From positions 94,692,151-94,756,150 of the forward strand of contig NC_133120.1 in NCBI RefSeq assembly GCF_033568475.1: a stretch of 64,000 nt of DNA, written 5' to 3'. Positions 11,541 through 21,683 of the stretch are shown piece by piece. The translations under genes were made by a program, and so were the position numbers. The DNA is from Henckelia pumila. Taxonomy: Eukaryota; Streptophyta; Magnoliopsida; Lamiales; Gesneriaceae. Under the pieces are notes generated by a model. That model did no database searches. It was not told the origin of the DNA and was given only the letters and a program-made list of their open reading frames with translations. The first letter of the stretch is position 1, and every line of letters starts with the position of its first letter.

Positions 11541-12225
11541 AGGAGTATTTGCAATCACTAAAAAAAAAGTGATTGTTAGCTTTTGGCTTAAAAAATTATT
11601 TTTGTGTGTTTTTTAAACCTAGATTATGTGTTAGCTTATGCTTAACTTAATTGAAATCTAAAAGCTAGTCATGTGGTGATTATGATTCTCCAAAAGTGAT
11701 TCTAAGAAGAAGGTCATTGTTAAAATAACTCTAATCACTTATTTATCAAATACTATCCAACTTTGATTTTTAGGGAGTGTTTGCAATAGATTGTGATTTT
11801 GTAGAAGTGATTAATTTATAGATTATAAAAAAGTTAAGAAAAATCAAAATTTGGTAGTGTTTGGAAACAAATGTAAAAATCTAAAAATCAAAGTTGGATA
11901 GTGTTTGATAAATAAGTGATTAGAGTGATTTTAGCAATGACCTTCTTATTAGAATCACTTTAGGAGAATCATAATCACCATATAACTAGCTTTTGGATTT
12001 CAATTAAGTTAAGCATAAGCTAACACATAATCTAGGTTTAAGAAACACACAAAAATGATTTTTTTAAGCCAAAAGCTAACAATCACTTTTTTTTAGTGAT
12101 TGCAAACACTCCCTTAGATTTTTACATTTGTTTCCAAACAATACCAACTTTTGATTTTTCTTAAATTTTTTATAATATATAAATTAATCACTTCTATAAA
12201 AGCACAATGTATTGCAAACACTCCC
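11541..12225 (-). mobile_element. Tourist-like (PIF/Harbinger) MITE, outer copy interrupted by a second copy
   Basis: The termini AGGAGTATTTGCAATCAC and ATTGCAAACACTCCC are inverted repeats flanked by TAA on both sides (11538-11540 and 12226-12228). Removing the inner element and one TTA leaves 341 bp, the same length as the inner copy. Its orientation is opposite to that copy. Confidence 0.8.
11773..12113 (+). mobile_element. Tourist-like MITE, inner copy nested in the same family
   Basis: 341 bp with termini GGGAGTGTTTGCAAT / ATTGCAAACACTCCC and TSD TTA (11770-11772, 12114-12116). Its sequence is nearly the reverse complement of the surrounding outer element. No transposase is encoded. Confidence 0.85.
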
Positions 12226-12365
12226 TAATATTAGGAAATCTATTGGTTTGGAGATTAAACTTTAGCTTTCATTTCAGATTCCTTCTAGTTATTTGTCAAT
12301 TACATAAATAAATTACTCGAACATAAATATATATTTAAGTTTGTGTAAATTTTCAAATAAATTAA

Positions 12366-12676
12366 GGTTGTGCTTGGATAGAAGGATTTTAAATCCATAG
12401 ATTTCAAATATATTCAAATGTATTTTTATTGTATATATCAGTAGCAACATAAATTTCAAATCCACTTTTTGTATGTTTATATGATATTTCATGTTAGTTA
12501 GGATAGATTTCAAGTTCACCCAATAATGGATTCATTTGAAATGCATTCTACTTTATATAACTAATGTTTAAATAAGTAGTGTATAGATTTAGGATGATGT
12601 ATTGTTTCATTGTTAACAATTAAATAGAATCAAAATCCATATATTTGAAATCTTTCCATTCAATTCAAACACAACC
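12366..12676. mobile_element. Tourist-like MITE, second family
   Basis: 311 bp, terminal inverted repeats GGTTGTGCTTGGATAGAAGG / CTTTCCATTCAATTCAAACACAACC (imperfect), TSD TAA at 12363-12365 and 12677-12679. The interior is non-coding. Confidence 0.75.
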
Positions 12677-12679
12677 TAA

Positions 12680-14120
12680 ATAATTTAGATAGACAGATAA
12701 AATATTCTGTCCGTAAAATAATTGGGAGCCAACAAAATCAAATAAAATGATTAAAGCATTTTTTTTAATGGCTTTGGAATATGCAGTCATCGCTATGTTT
12801 CTACGTGCATAATTATATTACTGTATTTCTTTCAATATACAAATGGCAATAATGGCATTTTTTTCCTTTTTTGATACCTATGGAAACTATTACTTTCTTT
12901 TTCATTTTTTTTTTGAAACAAAATGGAAACTATCGCTTTCAATAATAAATAAAATATAAGGCATTAAATTATTATTATTTTACATAATATAAGGCATTAA
13001 TTTGATGCACGAAACAATCTCAAGGCCACCAGTCTCCTGGCCCACGTCTTCTAATTGGAACACCGACGCCATTATTTATGCATATAAAAATAATATATTG
13101 TTTTTTATGATTATCGGCTCGCATTCAGACGTATATAATTTTTTAAATTAATTATTAGTTTATTCAATTCATATCTCTGTACTAAATAGTTAATACACTA
13201 TCAATTTCAAGAAAGAATTGTACAATATGATTTATCGTGTAGTTTACAGAATATTTCGTTAATTCGGAGGTTTATCTAAAGCGCATCTAAGGACAGCGGC
13301 TACGGATTTTCACGTCACTAAAAAAAAAGTAATACTTCTAAAGATAAACAACGTAAAGTTTCGTTTAATTATTTACTTCGAGAAAGCAAAAGAGTAGGTT
13401 ACTGTTCGAATTCATCATTATTTTTTAAAAGTAATTCCTTAGAATAATAATTTGAATTATAGTGAGTACGATACAAAGACAAATAAAATACTGTACGTTT
13501 GATTTTGTTTTTCGAAACATGGTCTTATTTAAGTTTCCGAAAACAAGCAACAAATACGTACATGTTCACTGCCCCTAATTTATATTTTTCAATACACATG
13601 CACATCACCTATCACACTCCTAAATATAAATATCATTCTTATAAATTTAATAACCACACGTATGATACAAAAATAACGACAACAACAATATATTTCTTTA
13701 GAAAACAAAACTATATTTATAAAAAATCAATATATATTTAAGAATATATTTTTTGAACGAAATACTAAACGATACAATTATTCGCTTGTGTAGGTAAAAA
13801 ATCATCGATAATGTGTAACTTATTTGATACGAGTATCTCAAATATAAATGATATTTTAAATTTGATATGCAATCGTAAGTATATCTTTGACTAATAATAA
13901 CTTTTATAAAAAAAATACGGACAGTGACAAAATGAAGTACCAATTCTAGCTATTTCAATATCAACTATTTTAATTGTTGATACATAGGGTAGGAAAAAAT
14001 CACCGTGCTCTACTTTTTAGGTGCACCGCACATGCGTCAAGTTAGTACCGACCATAAATATAAGAATGAATAAATAAATTTCATTTTTATTTTTTTAGTA
14101 CAAGTACAATCGGATATTAG
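12680..14120. other. Intergenic, AT-rich, nothing recognised
   Basis: Reading frames here (13499-13741 plus, 13698-13943 minus) have low-complexity Y/I/K-rich translations, overlap each other and show no domain. I see no promoter or splice pattern that supports a gene. Confidence 0.55.
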
Positions 14121-14124
14121 GGAA

Positions 14125-14293
14125 AATTTCAACCTATCCTATGAGTATTATCCCATGGGATAAGTGTATGTATTTTATTTGTTCAAATCATGTGGGCCTC
14201 ATATAATTCAGTGAAACCCACATGATTTGAACCAACCAGCGATTGACACCTACCCCATGAGGTAATATCCATGGGGTAGGATCTAACCTACCC
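14125..14293. mobile_element. Fold-back MITE-like element
   Basis: Left arm CCTATCCTATGAGTATTATC and right arm GGTAATATCCATGGGGTAGG are inverted repeats of about 35 bp. They surround a second inverted pair, CAAATCATGTGGG / CCCACATGATTTG. The whole segment can fold into one long hairpin. Exact ends and TSD are not clear. Confidence 0.55.
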
Positions 14294-14344
14294 GGATATT
14301 AGATTATATTACTAAAGACTGAAACTACCCGTACTACCGACGAA

Positions 14345-14522
14345 ACTTTAGCATTGACTCGAGACGTGCTACTCTCGAGTAAAGAAATTAACTAAATCTA
14401 CCTAAATAAATTAAAAATAAATTAAATAAATTAAGAAACCTATCCGCAGTCAGCAAAAATCGAACCTGAGACCACTTGGTCTCAGGCCTCAGTCTTAACC
14501 ACTAGGCCAAGACCTCATTCGC
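14345..14522 (-). mobile_element. tRNA-derived SINE-like element
   Basis: On the minus strand an A box TGGCCTAGTGG (14499-14509) is followed after about 32 nt by a B box GGTTCGATTTT (14456-14466). That is the spacing and sequence of a pol III promoter. Between them CTGAGACCAAGTGGTCTCAG is palindromic rather than a tRNA anticodon arm, so this is not a functional tRNA gene. The 3' limit is uncertain. Confidence 0.55.
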
Positions 14523-14525
14523 AAA

Positions 14526-16239
14526 ATTTCATTTATATTGATATTTATGTATTCATAAATATATCTGTGTGTGTGTGCGCGCGTATCGCGATCAATCAAC
14601 CGGCCAGGAAATGAACCCATAAATCCTTGACCTCTACCCAACCTGAGATCCGATGGCGAGCGGGGAAGAAAGATGAATCGTGTGCCAAATTACTATAACC
14701 GAGAAAGAAGGATGAATCGTGTGCCAAATTACTATAACCCATTTTTAATTGGTTAGTTGATGGGTCAGTTTTACTTTACATCTACAATATTTGTTTTTTA
14801 ATTGTAAAGTATAAAATATAATAAAAAAATAAAGAACAATATCAAAATAATTTTTTTTTTTACGTAAATTTTCACTGCAGACAAAAAAAAAATGTTATCA
14901 TATATACAACCGGTATCAAGTGATTTTATGTTACATTGAAAATAATATTTTCAATGTAATTTTGTGTAGGTAAGATCTTCGAGCAAATATCTCAATTTAA
15001 AACTTTTTGAGGTACAATTCAAAACTAATAATATAAGGTTCATGAGCATGTTTTTTTTTAAGAAATATTCATCCAAACATCTTACACAAAATTCATCGAG
15101 TCGCACTCGAACCCAAACCAAGCACACTAGTATGCATAGAACGTCGACGAACATCTTTTTTTTTTTGAACCTTTTTAGCATGACATGTCGGAGACATTTT
15201 CACATACATATTGTTTTACTGATTTTTTTTTTGAAAAAAAAAATTTAAATAAAAGTGTTAAAATTAAGATCTTAAATTTATAAATTTACTACGTACTTAT
15301 TTATTTAAGTACACATTTGTCTTTTAATTAAGAATCGTTTTAAATTGCACAAGGCGTGCTGATAAAATTAAATTTGCACCTACCACAGTCTTTTAAATTA
15401 GATTGGAGTTCGAGTCCATGTAACATAGATTAGTATTAGTATTATCTAATTAAAATATTAATTATTTAACCTAAGCTATAAAATTTTAATTATTTGATTC
15501 AGATATATATGTTGAAACGTGTTAAAATCTAATTAATTATTAATTTTGCATAGTCATGGTGGAATTCCCTAAATTAATTGTTAATATATTTGTAGAATTA
15601 ATAATTATATTTAAATACAAAAATAAAAATATTTCTAATTAAATTTGAATGCATTAAATTGTAATGGAATTTTATCTTTCACATAAAATAACATCTTGAA
15701 ACCGAAAATTATATAGTTGATTTAATCATATATCGATTGATGACTTTGAAGATATATATCATTAATCAATTATCTTTTGATTCAAGATTAATCAAACAAT
15801 ATTTTTAAATAATTAATCAAGATATTTACAAATAATATTAAAACAACATCAATCAATAATTAAAAATAATAAAAAAATAGTAAGTTGAAAACAAATAATA
15901 AAATAATAAACTCTTGGAAGGAATAAGAAAATCCGAGTAATCTTGGCTCGATCCTCCCGTTGAAGTCATCTTCATCTTCTCTCAAACATTAGGCGTCAAT
16001 AATATATTCTAATATAAAATGGTCTAACAGATTTATATTTGTGAAACGAATCCATAATACTAATATAAAATTTATATTTTTGACATAAAAAATAAAAATT
16101 TTAAATGAGTGACGTCGAGATATATCTCATAAAATTTGTCCTCGAGACTGTTTGTCACACATCTCCCCAAAAGTTCTTCAAGACTTTATTTTATAATTTT
16201 CAATAAAAAGCATTTTTAAAGCCTTTAATTCCATTCGAA
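14526..16239. other. Intergenic, AT-rich, no gene seen
   Basis: A direct duplication GAAAGAAGGATGAATCGTGTGCCAAATTACTATAACC-type segment occurs at about 14667-14740. Overlapping K/F-rich reading frames at 14951-15248 on both strands come from A/T homopolymer runs and look non-coding. Confidence 0.5.
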
Positions 16240-17050
16240 ATGTGATACCTGAAAGAAGACTAGTTCAGCTCATCGATGACCCTAGGCTCAAAGACTCTCA
16301 CTATCAATCTAGGGTCGGCTCAGGAACTCGGGAGCTCGGCCAAGCTCCCTCACCATATTTGTGAGGTCGGCTCGGGAGCTCGGCCAAGCTCCCTCACCAT
16401 ATTTTGGAGGTCGGCTCGAGAGCTCGGCCAAGCTCTCTCACCATATTTTTCAGGTCGGCTCGGGAGCTCGGCCAAGCTCCCTAAACAAATTTGTCAGGTC
16501 GGCTCGTGAGATCGGCCTCGGGGGCTCGGCCAAGCTCCCTCACCGTCGATTTCAGGGCGGTCAGTTGTGATAACTTGTTTATGATGAGCTCAGAAGTCCA
16601 GCAATAGCTCACTCACCACTCTTCCTAATACTCCCTGGAGGACAGTGGTGTAGTGTCCTAGTGATGGCAGTTCAGGTCAGATTAAACGTATCAATATTTC
16701 CTTTGTCGGACAAGATTCGGGTGAGATCTCAGCCTAGATATTCGGGATTGTGATCCCGAGATTCTTGGGTTCTTGATAAGGAAGGTAAGCGCCAAATCCG
16801 GAGCCCTCTCCTATAAATACAAGGTTCACTTTCATTATTTGAATTCTAATTTTCACTCGAGTGCACACACCACTCACTATATTTCGCTATCCTAGCATCT
16901 GACTTGAGCGTCGGAGGAGATACATCAGAACACCTTTCGGCCCCCCTTAACACTCTTGTTCGTGGTTTCAGGTCAGCAGCAACTAATCATCCGTTGGAGG
17001 AGTTTTGTTAGCTCGACTAATTAGCTCATCCCACTTTATTGATAGATATC
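16240..17050 (+). mobile_element. Probable solo LTR of a gypsy-type element
   Basis: The segment has the order of a plant LTR: a repeat-rich U3, a TATA box CTATAAATACA at 16811-16821, then a C-rich leader (ACTTGAGCGTCGGAGGAG and CTTTCGGCCCCCCTTAACAC) typical of R/U5 in some dicot gypsy LTRs. No second copy, primer site or coding region adjoins. The ends are estimated (TG near 16240) and I found no target duplication. Confidence 0.45.
16313..16545 (+). repeat. 44-bp minisatellite, about five units
   Basis: GGTCGGCTCGGGAGCTCGGC begins units at 16313, 16365, 16409, 16453 and 16497 (spacing 52, 44, 44, 44), each followed by CAAGCTCCCTCACCATATTT or a variant. The apparent 60-80-codon frames here simply translate this repeat. 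Confidence 0.85.
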
Positions 17051-17271
17051 ACCAAATATCTCTAAAAAAGATCGAACCATAACTCTTCATATTTTCCTTT
17101 CTACAGTGAAAATAAGAAAATTTTAACGAAAAGACGATGAATTGTTGCTTCATTTGGGAGTACACCAGCTGAATTGTATCGAGTAAGTAGGTGTAGTGAA
17201 TGGTGTCCAAGTTATATTAGGTCGATTGGATATAGTATCATATGTTTGGTCCATTGAGTCAGTATTATTTA

Positions 17272-17886
17272 GACCATCTCCAGCAGATAGCACTAAAATA
17301 GTGTAACTTTTACGCTATTATTATGCTAAATATAGTGTAACTAATACTTCATCTCCAGCAGTCTTCACCAAATCTCTGCACCAAAAGAATATTCCATAAT
17401 ATTCTTTATTTTTACATATATTTTATAAATTATTTTTATTATATAAATTAATGTGGTAAATTTAATTAAAAATTATATGAATTTGTATATAATTTATAAT
17501 TTTTATTTTATTATGTAATTTTGTCTTAAAATTTTAATTATCTATGTTAATTTTTTTTTATCATATATGCCACTAATTATTTTAAAAGTAATATGTAAAA
17601 TATTATTAATGTTATTAAAAAACAAATAATATAAAGATTCTGAAAAAAGGAAAAAAAAAAAATAATGATAATATCAACAAATAAATCTTAAAATAACAAA
17701 ACAAAACAAAAAAAAATTAAAAAAATTAAAAAAAAAATTATACCGTTGTGAACAGTGCAATTCCAAATTTGGAGTTTTACACTGTTCACAACTGCAAAAA
17801 ATCGGCATTTTGCAGTTCATTGCTGGAGGAATATTTTGCACTAATTTCCATCAGCACACTATTTTAGTGTGCTGCTGGAGATGGTC
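17272..17886. mobile_element. PIF/Harbinger-type MITE, 615 bp
   Basis: Perfect termini GACCATCTCCAGCAG / CTGCTGGAGATGGTC, flanked by TTA on both sides (17269-17271 and 17887-17889). Inside, CACTAAAATAGTGT and CACACTATTTTAGTGTG extend the inverted repeats. The interior is AT-rich and non-coding. Confidence 0.8.
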
Positions 17887-18179
17887 TTAACTTATAAATC
17901 AATCAATTACTTCAATTTAAACTTGAAATAGGCGTCGATAGGCAAACAAAGCGACACATCGATTCGCTCGTGAAGTCCTCCACTCTGAATCGAGTATTGA
18001 TTGGGTTGAACCTGTTTTATGTTATTGGTTTTACAATATTGTATATCTTGACTCTGTAGAAGTTTAATGATATTTGTATAACTCATCTTATCCAATCTTG
18101 CGTTTGATAGCCTATATTATCAATATGTGTATAACTCATTTCATACAATTTTGTGTTTTTCTCGTCATATAATTTATTC

Positions 18180-18790
18180 ATCTATTAATTATTTATTTTA
18201 CATCAATCAAATCATTAACTATTTATCTTACATCAATCAAATCATTGAATTTAAATTACTATATTACCCCTTATAAATAATATTATTCATATTTTATTTA
18301 TTGTTAAAAGAACAAAATGATAATTTATCATTTTTATACAAAATTTAATCAATCAAATCAAATAAACTATAATCCATCAATCAAATCAAATACTATATTC
18401 ATTATCATTTTTATTTATTTTTATTACATTATATTACTTATAATTTGGCTCCGTTTGGTACTATTATTAATAATTTATGTATAAAATTATCATGTTTAAT
18501 CACATGTTCTTTCCATAATATTATTTATACATCTATTAATTATAATTTTTAATCAATCAAATCATTAATTATTTATCTTACATCAATCAAATCATTGAAT
18601 TAAAATTACCATATTACCCCTTATAAATAATATTAATTATATTTTTTTTATTATTAAAAAGGATAATATGGTAATTTACCATTTTAATATAAAATTTAAT
18701 CAATCAAATCAAATAAATTATAATCTATCAATCAAATCAAATATTCACTATCCTTTCTTATTTATTTTTTATTACATTACATTATTTATC
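18180..18790 (+). repeat. Direct duplication of about 260 bp, offset 351 bp
   Basis: Copy one (about 18180-18440) and copy two (about 18531-18790) share CATCAATCAAATCATTGAAT, TTACCCCTTATAAATAATAT and AATTTAATCAATCAAATCAA. Copy two starts after GGCTCCGTTTGGTA, which resembles a Tourist terminus, so these may be two adjacent MITE copies. Confidence 0.6.
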
Positions 18791-18799
18791 TATATATTA

Positions 18800-20429
18800 T
18801 TTATCTCATCACTATTACTAAACTGAGTTTATGTATTATTTATCCTATCTGCCAAACCTTACCCCAAGGTTTTTCCATACTAACTTCAATTAATATATTC
18901 CCACATATATAAAATGTGTCATTTATAATTTGATTATATGAGCAACATTTATGGCATAAAATATGGATCTTTCCGTAAATGTTTGACGTTATTACACAAT
19001 TGTTTGTGGTCCACTGGCAAAAACTTGTCCCATGCTGGATCACCTTCAATAATTGGAGTGAGGGAGGATTAAACAAAATAATAAAAAAAAAAAATTGAAC
19101 CATAGGATACGTTCTCGGCATCTCGTGATAATCGTTTCTACTATATTTTAAAATTTTCTTATGATATGCTTCATGAAATAATATATACAAACATATAAAA
19201 TACAATGCCACTAAATCATTATTCGTTCTCATAATTGAGTCTATATCTCAAATGTAATTCAATTTTAACAATTTCTCCTTAATCAAAAGGAAAAAAAACA
19301 CCTTATATTGTTACGAGACACAATTTATTAAGTTCGGCTCATGTTCTGAAAATATACACTTCTCAGATTACTATCTATAAAAAATCCGACTCATCCTCTA
19401 AAAATCTCATTTAATAAGGTAGTGTTTGAGTGCAAAATTTGTGGAAAAAAAACTGAAAAGTATTTTTAGAAGCTCTCTCAAACATTACCCAAGTATCAAA
19501 ATTTTGTGAATAAAAAACTAACAAAATGCTTCTTAGAAATTCTCTAAAACATTACTATCTAAGTGTTATATTACCCAAAATATAAATCAAATGATCGTAA
19601 AATATAGATGAAAAATGTTTTGAACTTTGTCCAATGCATTATAATACATGAATAAACCACGTGGTCTCTTGGTAATCATTGGATTTTTCAATTTAGCATT
19701 GATGGTGGAAGGTGCAATTATATATATATTAGCCACAAAACACCCGGCTATGTACAATTATCTCATTCACTCATACCCCATCAACCATAAATATCTCCCC
19801 ACGTTTTTTAATCACACTTCACCACCATAAAATTATGTAGCAAGAAAAATGCAAAATCTGAATATACAGCCTGGCTAAGACAGTTGCATTGAGGGATCAA
19901 ATTATAGCACGTGCTTCCAACACAATCCCAAGAGATGGACCACCAGCAGTGCAGCACCACAAATTCAGCATATTGCAATTTGGCTACTCAATATAAATAG
20001 CTAGATATATGGAGTTTTTTTGGGAGCTCCTTCCACATCTGATTGTGTCTCTTGTTGCTTTGGTGTGTTGGGAGCTAAGAGGGGGAGAAAATTGGGTTCT
20101 TTTTGGCTAACAGATTTTTTTACAAAATTTTAGTCTGTTGTCATTCACCAAAGATTTCTTGGCCTTAAAAGGTTTGAGGCTAGTCGCACTAGCAAGCACT
20201 TCTAGAATGTTCGTGATCTCGAGGGCTCCAAGTGATAACCACATATATGTTTCTCTCTATGATCTTAAACACAAAATGATAGGATATTCATCATAACTGT
20301 GTTGGGCTTTGATATTATTTATATTAATCCATTTATATTATATATATATATATATATATAGAAATAGATATATAAATATACAAAAGTACGGAAAAAAAAT
20401 TGATGCCATTTCAACATGCGGTGGTGTAT
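18800..20429. other. Intergenic; no gene supported
   Basis: Frames at 18840-19232 (minus) and 19648-19830 (plus) have no recognisable domain. A TATA-like TATAAATA at 19993-20000 precedes a less AT-rich stretch (20020-20230) that could be transcribed, but it has no long frame and no long hairpin. A (TA)n run lies at 20338-20361. Confidence 0.45.
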
Positions 20430-20437
20430 ATTTCAAC

Positions 20438-20589
20438 TAGGGGTGTTATCGAGCCGAGCCGAGCTCGAGTAGCACACTAATCGAGCTCGAGCTCGGCTCA
20501 TATTTCACTACTCGAGCTCGATCGAGTAGTAAAATATGTGCTTGAGCTCGAGCTCGTTTGTAATTCGAGTACTCGAGCTCGAGCTTAAA

Positions 20590-20637
<48 letters not shown>

Positions 20638-20859
20638 TAAAAAGATAGAAATAAATAAATAAATATATATATATTATTTATATATTTTTTTTTTATATAT
20701 GTGGCTTATTACTCGACCAAATGGTTTCAAAGCTCGACTCGAGCTCGATTGTATGCTCGAGCTACTCGAGCTCGATCTCGATCAAATCGAGCTCGAGTCG
20801 AGCTTTGACTGAGCTACTCACGAACTACTTATGAATAGCTCGACTCGTTTACACATCTA
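20438..20859. mobile_element. hAT-type MITE with GAGCTCGAGC-rich arms
   Basis: Termini TAGGGGTGTTATCGAGCC / GACTCGTTTACACATCTA, with an exact 8-bp TSD ATTTCAAC at 20430-20437 and 20860-20867. The arms are packed with CTCGAGCTCGA palindromes and the centre is a (TA)n microsatellite (20593-20634). Non-coding. Confidence 0.88.
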
Positions 20860-20867
20860 ATTTCAAC

Positions 20868-21440
20868 ATACCACTCCTCTTGATTCTCTGCCAAATATAA
20901 CCAACGCATTCATTTCATGAAAAAAGGATCACGTGTGAGTGTCGGTTGTTGGATGGGAAATAGAGTATTTTTCCATTAGTTAATTTCATTTCATGGAGAA
21001 GCTGAATTTTTAGTCTCATAACTTTGTTATTTTTACGTATTTTTGTCTTCTATATTACAAAAGGTCAATTTTACTCTTGCACATTTCGATTTCTAGAAAT
21101 TTTAGTCCATCCGAAAAAAAACAATTAAATAATTATTGCGTACACAATAGTTCTAAAAAGACTTGTTACTGTAAAAATTCGAAAAACAACGGATCTAAAG
21201 ATAAGATTTATGTCTGTTTAGAACCATTAGGATACACCGGAGAAAATTGCTTCCAGAGGTGACATCTCGTTTACCGATATTATCATACCAAAACTATGCT
21301 GAAATAGAATTGAAAGTAGGAAATGACCTAAAAACAATAAACTTTTACTAAAATTTCAACTAAAACACAAGCACTCATAACATTTCGGATTTATTAAAAA
21401 AAAATAAACTGAAGAAAGTGGTCAACCAATCATCCGACAG
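20868..21440. other. Intergenic; nothing recognised
   Basis: Only a short similarity to 10030-10080 (CGGTTGTTGGATGGGAAA) was noticed. The 61-codon frame at 21077-21262 has no domain and no support as a gene. Confidence 0.5.
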
Positions 21441-21683
21441 TGTTACATTCGAGTCACAACAAGTGCTGACCATATATGAATCGAGGGGGTATAGGTATTA
21501 GTAATGCTCTACTTAAACTTGCTGTTTACTCACACATCACAAGTGCTACAATGAGAATTTGTGTACAAAAAAAAAAGGAAAACATTAGTGAATTAAAGAA
21601 TATCGAAACAAGAACAACAACAACAACAAAGCAGCACTATTACCATTTACCATCAACTTTTTTGTATATGTTTTAGAAGTTCA

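Noticed and set aside
14455..14510. A tRNA gene on the minus strand
   Set aside because: A and B boxes are good, but no anticodon arm or acceptor stem can be formed; called a SINE instead.
15095..15125. Second pol III B box (minus GGGTTCGAGTGC) and another at 15410-15420
   Set aside because: No A box at a suitable distance for either; probably chance.
16276..16570. Two overlapping frames of 69-77 codons
   Set aside because: Translations of the 44-bp minisatellite; the repeat explains them.
18840..19232. 130-codon minus-strand ORF
   Set aside because: No domain, biased AT-rich composition, no splice or promoter support.
20018..20240. Possible MIR319/MIR159 precursor because of GGGAGCTCCTTCC
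   Set aside because: Only about 13 nt match the miRNA end, and no complementary arm occurs within 200 nt.
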